A DNA stretch of 64,000 bases from Prochloron sp965198675 (GCA_965198675.1 OZ240666.1:4402001-4466000); one strand, 5' to 3'. Counted from the first letter of the stretch, positions 35,100 through 43,954 are shown. Program-made: numbers and translations. The notes: generated by a model not told the origin, from the letters alone.

Positions 35100-35639
35100 T
35101 TATTTCTTCCCGGCCTTACCAGCTTTACGTCGAACCATTTCTCCTAGGTAGCGAATGCCTTTGCCTTTATAGGGTTCTGGCGGACGCACAGCCCTTATTT
35201 TGGCGGCGACGTTCCCTACTACTTCTTTATCAATGCCGCTGAGGATAACCAGGGTGTTTTTTTCCACTTGCACCTGGATCCCTTTGGGCATAGTCATTTC
35301 TACTGGTTTGCTGTAGCCTACGTTCAGAGTCAATTTACTGCCTTGAGCTTGGGCGCGATAACCCACACCCTGTATTTCCAGGCGCTTTTCAAACCCTTGA
35401 TAAACTCCTTGGACCATATTGGCCACTAAGGTCCGACAGAGACCATGACGTTCTCTGGACTGGCGAGAATCGTCAGCTCGCAATACTTGAACGCACTCCC
35501 CCTCTTGTTCTGCTCTTACTAGGGCTGGGAGAACCCTTTCTAGAGATCCTTTGGGCCCTTTTACTGCAATGTGCTGTCCGTTGATGTTTATCGTTACTTT
35601 CTTCGGAATCTTAATTGGCCGCTTGCCGATGCGCGACAT
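35100..35639 (-). CDS. rplF: Ribosomal protein uL6
   Basis: The protein has 179 residues. MSRIGKRPIKIPKKVTININ, GVGYRAQAQGSKLTLNVGYS and RPPEPYKGKGIRYLGEMVRR mark the two L6 domains. Near the sarcin-ricin loop. 84 bp after rpsH. Confidence 0.97.
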   Translation of the reverse strand: MSRIGKRPIKIPKKVTININGQHIAVKGPKGSLERVLPALVRAEQEGECVQVLRADDSRQSRERHGLCRTLVANMVQGVYQGFEKRLEIQGVGYRAQAQGSKLTLNVGYSKPVEMTMPKGIQVQVEKNTLVILSGIDKEVVGNVAAKIRAVRPPEPYKGKGIRYLGEMVRRKAGKAGKK

Positions 35640-35723
35640 GACGAATTACTCCTAGTTTGTTGGTTCTTGGTTCTTTTTTGTTGGTTGTTTCCCCTGCAAA
35701 AACAAGTAATAAATTGGCAATGA

Positions 35724-36122
35724 CTACCATACATGGCAAAGCACTTCGCCGCCGATTCCTTGGCGTCTGGCTTCTCTGTCTGTCATTATTCCTCTGGAGG
35801 TACTGACAATGGCAATGCCGATTCCACCCAGAACCTTAGGCAGTTCTTTACGGTTAGAATAAACTCGCAGTCCTGGCTTGCTAATGCGCTTTAATGTTTT
35901 GATAATTGGTTGGCGATTTTTTTTGTATTTCAGGGAAATTACCAAATGTTTTTTTATCCCTTCGCCCTCTTCAACAAAATCTTCGATGAAGCCTTCTTCT
36001 TGGAGTACTTTAGCAATACTCCGGGTCATTTTAGTGGTGGGTACTTTGGTCTTTGTGTGTCCTACCAAGCACGCATTACGGATGCGCGTTAGCATATCTG
36101 AGATTGTATCAGTTGCCGCCAT
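35724..36122 (-). CDS. rpsH: Ribosomal protein uS8
   Basis: The protein has 132 residues. DTISDMLTRIRNACLVGHTK at the N-terminus and ISTSRGIMTDREAR-type VSTSRGIMTDREARRQGIGG at the C-terminus. Central 30S platform protein that binds helix 21 of 16S rRNA. 29 bp after rplE. Confidence 0.97.
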   Translation of the reverse strand: MAATDTISDMLTRIRNACLVGHTKTKVPTTKMTRSIAKVLQEEGFIEDFVEEGEGIKKHLVISLKYKKNRQPIIKTLKRISKPGLRVYSNRKELPKVLGGIGIAIVSTSRGIMTDREARRQGIGGEVLCHVW

Positions 36123-36151
36123 TATTACTTTTTTGCCTCCCGTTCCTTGAC

Positions 36152-36697
36152 TTAACTATTCTTGAAGGGCATTCCCATTTCTTTTAGTAAGGCACGGCCT
36201 TCTTCGTCAGTATTGGCTGTGGTAATGATGGCAATATCCATGCCCCTAATTTGGTCGATGGTGTCGTAGTCTATTTCTGGAAAAATGAGCTGTTCCCTAA
36301 TACCCAAACTGTAGTTGCCTCGTCCGTCAAAGCTTTTGGGACTGATACCTCTGAAGTCGCGAATACGCGGTAGGGCGATATTTATGAGGCGATCTAAAAA
36401 AGCGTACATTCTTTCCGAGCGCAGGGTTACCATTACCCCTACTGGCATCCCTTTACGGAGTTTGAACCCAGCGATTGCTTTTTTTGCTCGGGTCACTACG
36501 GGTTGTTGCCCGGTAATAGTTGCAAGTTCTCTCGTAGACGATTCTAAGGCTTTGGCGTTCTGAGATGCTTCTCCTAAACCCCTATTAACGGTTATTTTCG
36601 TTACTTTCGGAACTTGATGAATATTAGTATATCCCAATTGTTCCTTTAGTTTAGGGACGATAGTCTCTTGGTAAATATTTTTGAGTCTTTGTGGCAT
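36152..36697 (-). CDS. rplE: Ribosomal protein uL5
   Basis: The protein has 181 residues. KITVNRGLGEASQNAKALES, GQQPVVTRAKKAIAGFKLRK and RGMDIAIITTANTDEEGRAL. It binds 5S rRNA and contacts P-site tRNA. 63 bp after rplX. Confidence 0.97.
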   Translation of the reverse strand: MPQRLKNIYQETIVPKLKEQLGYTNIHQVPKVTKITVNRGLGEASQNAKALESSTRELATITGQQPVVTRAKKAIAGFKLRKGMPVGVMVTLRSERMYAFLDRLINIALPRIRDFRGISPKSFDGRGNYSLGIREQLIFPEIDYDTIDQIRGMDIAIITTANTDEEGRALLKEMGMPFKNS

Positions 36698-36760
36698 AAT
36701 TATACCTTTGTTGCTTCGTTGTTTGTTGTTTACACATACCCCAAAAGAACAAACAACCAG

Positions 36761-37117
36761 TCAATCAATAATTTCTCCTGTTTTTTTCAACATGCGCACC
36801 TTACGACCATCTTCGGTGAAACTATAGCAAATGCGACTAGCTACTTTCTCTTTTTCCGAATATAGCATCACATTGGAGCTGTGAATTGGAGCCTCGAAGG
36901 TAGTAATTTGACCAGACTCTCCTTCTTGCTGAGGTTTAACGTGCTTAGTTTTGACGTTGACCCCACGTACAATTACCTGGCTCAAACGAGGCAATGCGTT
37001 CAAGATTTCCCCTACTTTCCCTTTATCACGACCGGAAATCACTTGTACCTGGTCGCCTTTTTTGACATGCATTTTGTAACGAGTGGGATAATTATTGGTT
37101 TTCTTTCTCTTAACCAT
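36761..37117 (-). CDS. rplX: Ribosomal protein uL24
   Basis: The protein has 118 residues with a KOW motif: MHVKKGDQVQVISGRDKGKV, then VNVKTKHVKPQQEGESG. A basic 15-residue N-terminal extension (MVKRKKTNNYPTRYK) is common in cyanobacteria. First 50S assembly initiator. One-base overlap with rplN (TAATG). Confidence 0.97.
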   Translation of the reverse strand: MVKRKKTNNYPTRYKMHVKKGDQVQVISGRDKGKVGEILNALPRLSQVIVRGVNVKTKHVKPQQEGESGQITTFEAPIHSSNVMLYSEKEKVASRICYSFTEDGRKVRMLKKTGEIID

Positions 37118-37485
37118 TAGATCACCTCCGGAGCAAGGGAGACAATTTTGGTAAAGTTTTTCTCCCGTAATTCTCGGGCTACTGGTCCAAAAACCCTGGT
37201 TCCTTTGGGGTTACCGTCGTCATTGATAATCACGGCGGCATTATCGTCAAAGCGAATGCTCATACCGCTTTCCCGGCGCAAAGACTGACGGGTGCGCACG
37301 ATAACTGCTTTGACTACGTCGGACTTTTTCACTCCCATATTGGGGATGGCATCTTTGACAACGGCAACAATGCGATCGCCGATACCGCCGTAACGACAAT
37401 TTCCCGTTCCCAGAACTCGCAGGCACATTAACTTGCGAGCGCCACTATTGTCGGCAACATTCAGAAATGTTTGTTGTTGAATCAT
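37117..37485 (-). CDS. rplN: Ribosomal protein uL14
   Basis: The protein has 122 residues, the standard length. MIQQQTFLNVADNSGARKLM and GTRVFGPVARELREKNFTKI, ending SLAPEVI. Interface protein of the 50S. 6 bp after rpsQ. Confidence 0.98.
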   Translation of the reverse strand: MIQQQTFLNVADNSGARKLMCLRVLGTGNCRYGGIGDRIVAVVKDAIPNMGVKKSDVVKAVIVRTRQSLRRESGMSIRFDDNAAVIINDDGNPKGTRVFGPVARELREKNFTKIVSLAPEVI

Positions 37486-37491
37486 TTTCTT

Positions 37492-37728
37492 TCAATTCAG
37501 TATTTCAGCAACCATCCACCGTTTGGTGCGACTAAGTGGGCGAGTTTCCCTTATCTTTACCCGATCCCCCTGTTTGCATTTATTTTCTTCGTCGTGGGCT
37601 TTGTATTTCTTTGTCTTGACGACGATTTTGCCGTATTTTGGGTGGGGCGAACGGTTCTCAATAGCTACTACTACAGTTTTATTCATTTTGTCGCTCACCA
37701 CCATGCCCACTCTTTCTTTGACTGCCAT
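37492..37728 (-). CDS. rpsQ: Ribosomal protein uS17
   Basis: The protein has 78 residues. MAVKERVGMVVSDKMNKTVV, then HPKYGKIVVKTKKYKAHDEE and VKIRETRPLSRTKRWMVAEI. OB-fold primary binder of 16S rRNA. 6 bp after rpmC. Confidence 0.97.
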   Translation of the reverse strand: MAVKERVGMVVSDKMNKTVVVAIENRSPHPKYGKIVVKTKKYKAHDEENKCKQGDRVKIRETRPLSRTKRWMVAEILN

Positions 37729-37734
37729 GAGAAT

Positions 37735-38052
37735 TTATTCCTCCTTTTCTGTTTCTGAAGAGGGATTCGTAGTCTGGGGGTCAGTATCTGAGGTGGCAGT
37801 ACTGAGCGCTCCACTACCAGCCAAAGACTCCGTACCCTGTACCCTAGACCCCTCCATGGTTTGCCTCTCCCTTTCTACAGTCATAAGTTGGGCGAGGCGA
37901 TGACGAGTGTGCTTGAAACGGTGGGTTTCTTTGAGTTCGCTGGTTGCTTGTTGCAGCCGCAGTTCAAATAGTTGCCGTTTGACGGCTAAAATCTCTTCTG
38001 CCAGTTCTTCGTCTGATAATTTCCGGGCATCTTCTACTTTCGGTAGGGACAC
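37735..38052 (-). CDS. rpmC: Ribosomal protein uL29 with extended C-terminus
   Basis: The normal L29 part is residues 1-62 (KVEDARKLSDEELAEEILAV; RFKHTRHRLAQLMTVERERQ). It then continues for about 40 extra residues, TMEGSRVQGTESLAGSGALS and a Ser/Thr/Glu-rich end DPQTTNPSSETEKEE. Most L29 proteins have 60-77 residues; this has 105. The tail is low-complexity and acidic and was probably added by stop-codon loss or repeat insertion. 3 bp after rplP. Confidence 0.93.
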   Translation of the reverse strand: MSLPKVEDARKLSDEELAEEILAVKRQLFELRLQQATSELKETHRFKHTRHRLAQLMTVERERQTMEGSRVQGTESLAGSGALSTATSDTDPQTTNPSSETEKEE

Positions 38053-38055
38053 GAT

Positions 38056-38475
38056 TTAAACGTACTCCTCGTCGCGACTGATAAATTTGGTTTTAATGGG
38101 TAATTTCTGAGTTGCCAGACGCATTGCTTCCCTGGCAACTTCTTTTTGGACTCCGGCAATTTCAAACATGATTTTGCCCGGTTTAACTACTGCGACCCAA
38201 TATTCAGGAGAACCTTTACCAGAACCCATTCTGGTTTCGGCTGGACGCATGGTGACGGGTTTGTCCGGAAAAATGCGAATCCAGATTTTACCTCCTCTCT
38301 TGACGTAACGGGTCATTGCTCGACGTGCCGCTTCAATTTGACGGGAAGTTATCCAGCAAGGTTCTGTGGCTTGCAGGGCAAAGTCGCCGAAGTTGATAGT
38401 GCTGCCTCGGTAAGCCATCCCTCTCATGCGCCCCCGCTGCTGTTTGCGGAATTTGGTTCTTCTCGGACTTAACAT
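38056..38475 (-). CDS. rplP: Ribosomal protein uL16
   Basis: The protein has 139 residues. MLSPRRTKFRKQQRGRMRGM, GGKIWIRIFPDKPVTMRPAE and RMGSGKGSPEYWVAVVKPGK. Stabilises A-site tRNA and the L7/L12 region. 12 bp after rpsC. Confidence 0.98.
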   Translation of the reverse strand: MLSPRRTKFRKQQRGRMRGMAYRGSTINFGDFALQATEPCWITSRQIEAARRAMTRYVKRGGKIWIRIFPDKPVTMRPAETRMGSGKGSPEYWVAVVKPGKIMFEIAGVQKEVAREAMRLATQKLPIKTKFISRDEEYV

Positions 38476-38487
38476 AATGATTAGGGA

Positions 38488-39207
38488 TTATTCAGAACGG
38501 TCTTCAAATTGCTGACGGCGTTTTTGACGGCGGGGAGTGGGCACTGGACCTGTAACTGATTGCTCATCAGCACCTGGGATAATCTCTCCTTTAAAGACCC
38601 AAATTTTAATACCCAAAATGCCGTAGATAGTTTTGGCCGTCCGGTAGGCGTAGTCAATGTCCGCTCGCAGGGTATGGAGGGGGACTCTTCCTTCTCTCGT
38701 CCATTCGGTACGGGCAATTTCCACTCCGTTGAGGCGACCGCTCACTTGCACTTTAATCCCTTGGACTTGCGCTCTTTGCGCTCTTTGGATTACCTGACGC
38801 ATTACCCGTCGGAAGGAGACTCGACGCTCTAGTTGTCCGGCGATATGTTCGGCAATTAAAGCTGCATCTGCATCTACTTGGGATACTTCGATGACATTGA
38901 CTCGTATTTGCCGATTGCCCCCCAAGGCTTTTTGAAGGCCAGTACGCAGGTTCTCAATCCCACTACCGCCCCGACCTACTACCACTCCCGGTCTCGCGGT
39001 GTGGATTTCTAAGTCCACTTGGTCGGCTTTGCGCTCAATCCTAATTTTAGAAATCCCTGCATTATTCAGGTTTTTAGAGATGTACTGCCGAATTTGATAG
39101 TCTTCTAGCAGCAGTTCTGGGTAGCGCTTGCTGTCGGCGTACCAACAGGATAAATGATCTTTGGTTATGCCGAGGCGAAAACCGATTGGATGAATTTTTT
39201 GTCCCAC
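38488..39207 (-). CDS. rpsC: Ribosomal protein uS3
   Basis: The protein has 239 residues. Start GTG 39207 (VGQKIHPIGFRLGITKDH), with AAGGAGGAAAAATTC upstream; an open extension to 39258 is rejected. KH domain: VVGRGGSGIENLRTGLQKAL. C-terminal domain: GVEIARTEWTREGRVPLHTL and DYAYRTAKTIYGILGIKIWV. At the mRNA entry. 22 bp after rplV. Confidence 0.97.
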   Translation of the reverse strand: MGQKIHPIGFRLGITKDHLSCWYADSKRYPELLLEDYQIRQYISKNLNNAGISKIRIERKADQVDLEIHTARPGVVVGRGGSGIENLRTGLQKALGGNRQIRVNVIEVSQVDADAALIAEHIAGQLERRVSFRRVMRQVIQRAQRAQVQGIKVQVSGRLNGVEIARTEWTREGRVPLHTLRADIDYAYRTAKTIYGILGIKIWVFKGEIIPGADEQSVTGPVPTPRRQKRRQQFEDRSE

Positions 39208-39229
39208 GAATTTTTCCTCCCTTAGTGCT

Positions 39230-39589
39230 TTATTCCGATGCTTTGGGAGCAACGGCAACGGTAATGTGACAGGTTGGCCTGCGAATTTGATAGGCGCGAC
39301 CTTGTGCTCTTGGTCGGTAACGCTTCAACCCTGGTCCACCATCGGCATAGGCTTGGCTGACCACAAGGCTCCCCGGTGCCAGACCGTTGTTATGCTCCGC
39401 ATTGGCTACGGCAGAGCGCAATACTTTGAGAACGGGGGTGCAGGCTCTATAGGGCATGAATTCTAAAATAATCAGTGCTTCCTGATAGGAGCGACCCCTA
39501 ATTTGATCTAGCACCCTTCGCACTTTAAAGGGAGACATGGGAATATAGCGGGCTATCGCCTTGACTTCTGCTTTAGTATCTAGCGCCAT
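39230..39589 (-). CDS. rplV: Ribosomal protein uL22
   Basis: The protein has 119 residues from ATG 39589 (MALDTKAEVKAIARYIPMSP) with GTGGAGGAAAAT upstream. C-terminal RYRPRAQGRAYQIRRPTCHI with the extended hairpin reaching the exit tunnel. A GTG four codons upstream is less likely because it lies in the ribosome site. Confidence 0.97.
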   Translation of the reverse strand: MALDTKAEVKAIARYIPMSPFKVRRVLDQIRGRSYQEALIILEFMPYRACTPVLKVLRSAVANAEHNNGLAPGSLVVSQAYADGGPGLKRYRPRAQGRAYQIRRPTCHITVAVAPKASE

Positions 39590-39600
39590 ATTTTCCTCCA

Positions 39601-39882
39601 CTATCTACGACCCGCTTTTTTATCGCCCTTAGCATGACTCCGAAAGGTACGTGTTGGGGCAAATTCTCCCAATTTGTGTCCTACCATTTGCTCGGAAATA
39701 AAAATCGGTACGTGCTGACGACCGTTATGAATTGCTATAGTATGTCCTACCATTTGGGGCAAGATGGTGGAAGCTCTCGACCAGGTTTTAATCACCTGTT
39801 TTTTATTGGCTTGGTTCAGCTTTTCGATTTTTCCTAGCAGTTTATCTGCTATAAAAGGACCTTTTTTTAACGAGCGACCCAT
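39601..39882 (-). CDS. rpsS: Ribosomal protein uS19
   Basis: The protein has 93 residues from ATG 39882 (MGRSLKKGPFIADKLLGKIE); an ATG three codons upstream also exists. KTWSRASTILPQMVGHTIAI and GHKLGEFAPTRTFRSHAKGD. 30S head protein. 37 bp after rplB. Confidence 0.97.
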   Translation of the reverse strand: MGRSLKKGPFIADKLLGKIEKLNQANKKQVIKTWSRASTILPQMVGHTIAIHNGRQHVPIFISEQMVGHKLGEFAPTRTFRSHAKGDKKAGRR

Positions 39883-39919
39883 AACTGTCAATAACTGATG
39901 ACTTGTACTTTTGCACTGC

Positions 39920-40747
39920 TTAACTCTTGCGACGGCGGATAATTAAGGCATCGCTTCGTTTTTTCTTCCTAGTTTTGGCACCTAAAGCTGGTTTCCCCCA
40001 AGGAGTCATGGGACCGCTTCTGCCAATTGGCGCTCTGCCTTCGCCGCCGCCATGGGGGTGATCCACCGGGTTCATGACACTCCCCCTTACTTTAGGTCTG
40101 CGTCCTAAGTGCCGTCTCCGCCCTGCTTTACCTAGTTTAAGGTTTCGGTGGTCTGGGTTACTTACCTTACCAATAGTAGCAAAACATTCTTTCCGTACCA
40201 TTCTAATTTCTTTGGAAGGTAGCTTTAGGGTGACGTAATTACCTTCTTTCGCTACTAACTGGGCGAAAGTTCCCGCAGCGCGGACAATTTGCCCACCCCT
40301 TCCTGGTATCATTTCTATGTTGTGAATTTCTGTACCCAGGGGAATGCGACTCAGAGGTAAGGCGTTGCCTACTTCCAAGCCTACATTAAGGCCTGAACAT
40401 ACTACATTACTTACTTGAAGTCCCATAGGGGCGATTATGTAACGCTTTTCCCCATCTTTATAAAAGAGGAGGGCGATACGAGCATTGCGATTGGGATCGT
40501 ATTCAATGGCTGCTACTTTGGCGGGAATATTGTGTTTATCTCGACGAAAGTCGATTTGGCGATAGAGACGCTTGTGTCCCCCTCCTCTGCGTCTACTGGT
40601 AATGACGCCTCGATTGTTACGCCCTTTGGGGTTGTGTTTAAATTTAGTGAGGGATTTTTCCGGTTCGGTTTTGGTAATTTCCTTGAAGTCGGAAACCGTA
40701 GCAGTGCGAATACCGGAAGTATATGGTCTATAAGAACGAATACCCAT
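39920..40747 (-). CDS. rplB: Ribosomal protein uL2
   Basis: The protein has 275 residues. MGIRSYRPYTSGIRTATVSD, RGVITSRRRGGGHKRLYRQI and the C-terminal VRGSVMNPVDHPHGGGEGRA with the essential His. It is needed for subunit joining and peptidyl transfer. 19 bp after rplW. Confidence 0.98.
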   Translation of the reverse strand: MGIRSYRPYTSGIRTATVSDFKEITKTEPEKSLTKFKHNPKGRNNRGVITSRRRGGGHKRLYRQIDFRRDKHNIPAKVAAIEYDPNRNARIALLFYKDGEKRYIIAPMGLQVSNVVCSGLNVGLEVGNALPLSRIPLGTEIHNIEMIPGRGGQIVRAAGTFAQLVAKEGNYVTLKLPSKEIRMVRKECFATIGKVSNPDHRNLKLGKAGRRRHLGRRPKVRGSVMNPVDHPHGGGEGRAPIGRSGPMTPWGKPALGAKTRKKKRSDALIIRRRKS

Positions 40748-40766
40748 AATGGTTGCGATTAATACT

Positions 40767-41069
40767 CTATACTTCTGGGAACAAGTCGATTTTATCCCCG
40801 GCGTTTAAAGTGACGATGGCTCGTTTGTGTTGGGGTTTAAACCCTACAAATTTGCCTACTCTCCGTTTTTTGCGAGGTGGAATCAATGTATTCACTTTGA
40901 CTACTTTCACGTCAAATAAACTTTGGATCGCCGCCTTAATTTCCGGTTTGGTTGCCTTTTTCACCACTTCAAAGACATATTTGTTTTGCTCTAACAGCAG
41001 GGAGCCTTTTTCTGTGACGATGGGTTTAATTATTAAATCGACTAAATCCCGGGTATTGTACTCAGTCAT
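40767..41069 (-). CDS. rplW: Ribosomal protein uL23
   Basis: The protein has 100 residues. DLIIKPIVTEKGSLLLEQNK, KATKPEIKAAIQSLFDVKVV and VGKFVGFKPQHKRAIVTL. Docking site for trigger factor and SRP at the tunnel exit. Overlaps rplD by 8 bp. Confidence 0.97.
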   Translation of the reverse strand: MTEYNTRDLVDLIIKPIVTEKGSLLLEQNKYVFEVVKKATKPEIKAAIQSLFDVKVVKVNTLIPPRKKRRVGKFVGFKPQHKRAIVTLNAGDKIDLFPEV

Positions 41070-41694
41070 TGTAAACCTCCTGGATTTGGGCGAGAGCGTC
41101 GGCGGTGGTGACGATTTTGTCCGCCCACAGCAGATCGTAGACGTTGAGGTTATTAGCTTTAATCGCTTTCAGGTTGGGAAGATTTCGGGCTGAGAGATGG
41201 ACGTTTTCAGCAATCTCTTTGAGGATAACCAGTACTTTGGCTCCCCCAGAAATACTCCAACGGGAAAGGGCGGCTACTAACTCCTTAGTTTTCGGTTTGG
41301 GAAACTGTGGGGCAAAATCTTCCACTAGAATGAAATCTTCTAGACGACTGTTGAAGGCTGTTCTCAGAGCCAACCGCCGTTCTTTCCGATTCATTTTGAT
41401 GTTGTAGTCTTTGGGTTTGGGTCCAAAAATGACACCGCCACCTCGCCATAAGGGAGAACGAATGGAACCAGCCCTGGCACGTCCAGTGCCTTTTTGACGC
41501 CATGGTTTCCGTCCGCCCCCTCTCACTTCACCTCTAGTTTTGGTGGAGGCATTACCCTGACGGCTATTGGTCATTTGCCGTACTAAGGCTCTATGGACGA
41601 TATGGGAGGCGTTTTCTTCTTTGGCAACCCGCAGTTCCAGGGTTGCTTCCCCCACATTTTCCCCTTGCCAGTTTTTAATTACACAGTTAACCAT
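41062..41694 (-). CDS. rplD: Ribosomal protein uL4
   Basis: The protein has 210 residues. RQGNASTKTRGEVRGGGRKP, WRQKGTGRARAGSIRSPLWR and GGVIFGPKPKDYNIKMNRKE form the extended tunnel loop region. 2 bp after rplC. Standard length for cyanobacteria. Confidence 0.97.
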   Translation of the reverse strand: MVNCVIKNWQGENVGEATLELRVAKEENASHIVHRALVRQMTNSRQGNASTKTRGEVRGGGRKPWRQKGTGRARAGSIRSPLWRGGGVIFGPKPKDYNIKMNRKERRLALRTAFNSRLEDFILVEDFAPQFPKPKTKELVAALSRWSISGGAKVLVILKEIAENVHLSARNLPNLKAIKANNLNVYDLLWADKIVTTADALAQIQEVYND

Positions 41695-41696
41695 TA

Positions 41697-42335
41697 CTAT
41701 TTACCGACTTTTTTCGTGGGTGCGATATTCAATAAACCGCCTGGTTTACCTGGGACTGCTCCTTTAATGAGCAGTAGGTTCTTTTCTGCATCGATTTGGA
41801 CTACTTGCAGTTTGCGAGTTGTTACTTGGCGTCCACCGTAGCGTCCAGCCATTTTCTTACCGGGGTAAACCCTACCTGGGGTTGTTCCTGCACCAGTAGA
41901 ACCGGGTAAACGATGGTTTTTGGAACCGTGAGTCATGGAACCCCGTTTAAAGTTGTGCCGTTTTTGATAGCCGGCAAAACCGCGACCCATACTGGTTCCC
42001 GTTACGTCTACTATTTGACCAACGCTAAATATATCTGCCTTCAGGGTTTGACCCAGTTGGTATGGGGTGGTTTCAGGAAGGCGATATTCTTTCAAATGAC
42101 GCAAAGGATTGGCTCCTGCTTTGCTCAAATGACCGATTTCCGGTTTGCTGAGGGCTTTTTCCTTTACTTCTCCATAGCCAATCTGAACTGAAGTATAGCC
42201 GTCAGTTTCTTTGGTTTTAATTTGAGTTACTACACATGGACCGGCTTTAACCACAGTGACGGGAATGGCAGAACCTGTTTCCCCATCAAATATTTGGGTC
42301 ATGCCCAGTTTTGTGCCGAGGATACCGAAGGACAC
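41697..42335 (-). CDS. rplC: Ribosomal protein uL3
   Basis: The protein has 212 residues. Start GTG 42335 (VSFGILGTKLGMTQIFDGET) after GAGGTGCTCTAACC; the frame stays open to 42575 but that part is not L3. Signatures: GYQKRHNFKRGSMTHGSKNH and GTTPGRVYPGKKMAGRYGG. First gene of the supercluster; rpsJ is not upstream, as is usual in cyanobacteria. Confidence 0.97.
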   Translation of the reverse strand: MSFGILGTKLGMTQIFDGETGSAIPVTVVKAGPCVVTQIKTKETDGYTSVQIGYGEVKEKALSKPEIGHLSKAGANPLRHLKEYRLPETTPYQLGQTLKADIFSVGQIVDVTGTSMGRGFAGYQKRHNFKRGSMTHGSKNHRLPGSTGAGTTPGRVYPGKKMAGRYGGRQVTTRKLQVVQIDAEKNLLLIKGAVPGKPGGLLNIAPTKKVGK

Positions 42336-42750
42336 GGTTAGAGCACCTCTACTTGCGAGACAACAGTACTTTGGCGCTATACAGCTTTTTTTTTGGAAGT
42401 GATGATGATAGTTAGAACCAGACGGTGAGGGAATATTCCCACCACAAGTGGCTACTATGTTAGCCTTTGTTCCTTGAGACTTAAGGAAATTTTCCCTCAG
42501 TATCTTCTCGGAGGCTTTTGCTCCATCTCCCACTGACCCGGTAAGGCTATACAGCCCTTTTTTGGTCACAATCATCTATTGTAAATCATGGTGGGGGAAA
42601 AAAGCAAGGGGTTTGGGAAAATTTTTTGGGGAATGTTTCACGCAGAGGCGCAGAGGCGCAGAGAGAGGGGAGGAGGGGTTTTGTGGCTTGGTTTTAGAGC
42701 AACCGCCCCGAGGGGCGCTACAATCCTTGTAAATAAAGTTTAAGACAAAA
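42336..42750. other. Divergent intergenic region rplC / ndhN
   Basis: 415 bp that must carry the (-) promoter of the ribosomal supercluster and the (+) ndhN promoter. It contains tandem GCAGAGGC units (about 42640-42662) and a GCCCC-GA-GGGGC hairpin at about 42708-42719. No separate gene is seen, although the rplC frame stays open for 80 codons upstream. Confidence 0.6.
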
Positions 42751-43230
42751 ATGGCTCTAATTACTACTGGCAAATCATTCCTCCGGGACTTGGAAAAGTC
42801 TAAGTCTTTAGGGGTGTACGTCCCTTTGGAAGGGGGTTTTGAGGGAAGGTATCAACGACGTTTGCGTGCTCAGGGTTACGGCACATTAAACCTCACTGCT
42901 AGGGGGTTGGGAGATCTGGGGGCTTATTTAATGGGGGTCCACGGAGTCCGTCCCCCTCACTTGGGGAAAAAAAATATCGCCCAAATCGGCGCTGTAGGTC
43001 CGGTTTATTATGTTCCGGCGATCGCCACTTCTCACCTAGAAACTCTCCCTCCCCAGTCTAAGGGTTTGGTGTTGTGGATTATTGAAGGACATATTCTTTC
43101 TCGCACTGAGGTGGAGTATTTGGCGAACCTGCCCCGGTTAGAACCCAGGATTAAAGTGGTTTTGGAAATGGGGGGCGATCGCTTTTTCCGCTGGCAACCT
43201 CTGGGGGATAGTTTGGTGGCTGCTGCTTAA
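42751..43230 (+). CDS. ndhN: NAD(P)H-quinone oxidoreductase subunit N
   Basis: The protein has 159 residues. Sequence MALITTGKSFLRDLEKSKSL, GFEGRYQRRLRAQGYGTLNL and YYVPAIATSHLETLPPQSKG match NdhN, a hydrophilic arm subunit of the photosynthetic NDH-1 complex specific to cyanobacteria and chloroplasts. Monocistronic here. Confidence 0.95.
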   Translation: MALITTGKSFLRDLEKSKSLGVYVPLEGGFEGRYQRRLRAQGYGTLNLTARGLGDLGAYLMGVHGVRPPHLGKKNIAQIGAVGPVYYVPAIATSHLETLPPQSKGLVLWIIEGHILSRTEVEYLANLPRLEPRIKVVLEMGGDRFFRWQPLGDSLVAAA

Positions 43231-43239
43231 TTATGGAAC

Positions 43240-43268
43240 CGCAGATTAACGCAGATTAACGCAGATTT
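43240..43268. repeat. Short tandem repeat, CGCAGATTAA units
   Basis: CCGCAGATTAACGCAGATTA followed by ACGCAGATTTT: three copies of a 10-bp unit just after ndhN. STRR-type cyanobacterial repeat. Confidence 0.75.
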
Positions 43269-43445
43269 TGCCTGATGATTCTCTCTTTAGGGGAGTGTTA
43301 GCTGTGGTGGGCATTGCTAGGTCAAATATTAAGGCAATATCAGCAATGTCTACCTATTCTTCTACCCTTGACTGATGTCTGGAGCATTTGCTACCATAAG
43401 GGTAATGCTGTAATCTGGCTTCAAATAGGTTGTATAGAGGTTGTC

Positions 43446-43890
43446 ATGAAAGTAAAATTATTGATTTTGTTGCCTTTGTTTGCATTGACAAGTATATCAG
43501 CTATTATTTCCACGCCTTTAGTAGCAAATGGGAATGAGTGCCAATCAGCTATTTATTATGGCAAAAAAATTAGTAAAGTCAATAACATAAACCAAGGTTT
43601 CTTATTAGAATTATGCTCACGGATACTCAGAATATCCTGCTGGTCGCTCTAAGGGCCGTTACTTCTGGATAAATGGTCGCGGAGCAGCAGATATATTGTC
43701 GTCCCCCCTATTTATGACCGATATCGCAACACGTATAATTTCTAGTTGCAATTCAATAGGGGTAGTGGAGTTTGGAATCTCCCCAGGTGATGTGTTCACA
43801 GTCATTGGAATCATGTGGAACGGTCAAATTGAGTTCTTTGAGTGTATTTTTCCATGGGAGAATAGATGGGGCTATCAATTCTGTGCGTAG
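43446..43890 (+). pseudogene. Secreted hypothetical protein, one-base frameshift
   Basis: ATG 43446 starts a signal peptide (MKVKLLILLPLFALTSISAI). The mature part NGNECQSAIYYGKKISKVNN continues to FLLE, where an extra T near 43605 shifts the frame to an early stop at 43650. The other frame continues YAHGYSEYPAGRSKGRYFWI and later SSPLFMTDIATRIISSCNSI to QFCA at 43890. Removing one base yields a 147-residue protein with conserved Cys. Function is not recognised. Could be mutation or sequencing error. Confidence 0.65.
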
Positions 43891-43954
43891 AGTTGTAGCT
43901 CCAACACAATTATAGTAGTGTCGTGGCAGGCTTAAAAAAGCTCTCTGGTTTGGT

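Noticed and set aside
26675..42335. rpsJ, rpsL, rpsG or rpmE inside the ribosomal cluster
   Set aside because: Looked for and not found; in cyanobacteria rpsL, rpsG and rpsJ are usually elsewhere, and a Uma2 gene follows rpsI here.
42336..42575. N-terminal extension of ribosomal protein L3
   Set aside because: The open stretch is Cys/His-rich and unlike L3; GTG 42335 has a suitable ribosome site and gives the canonical start.
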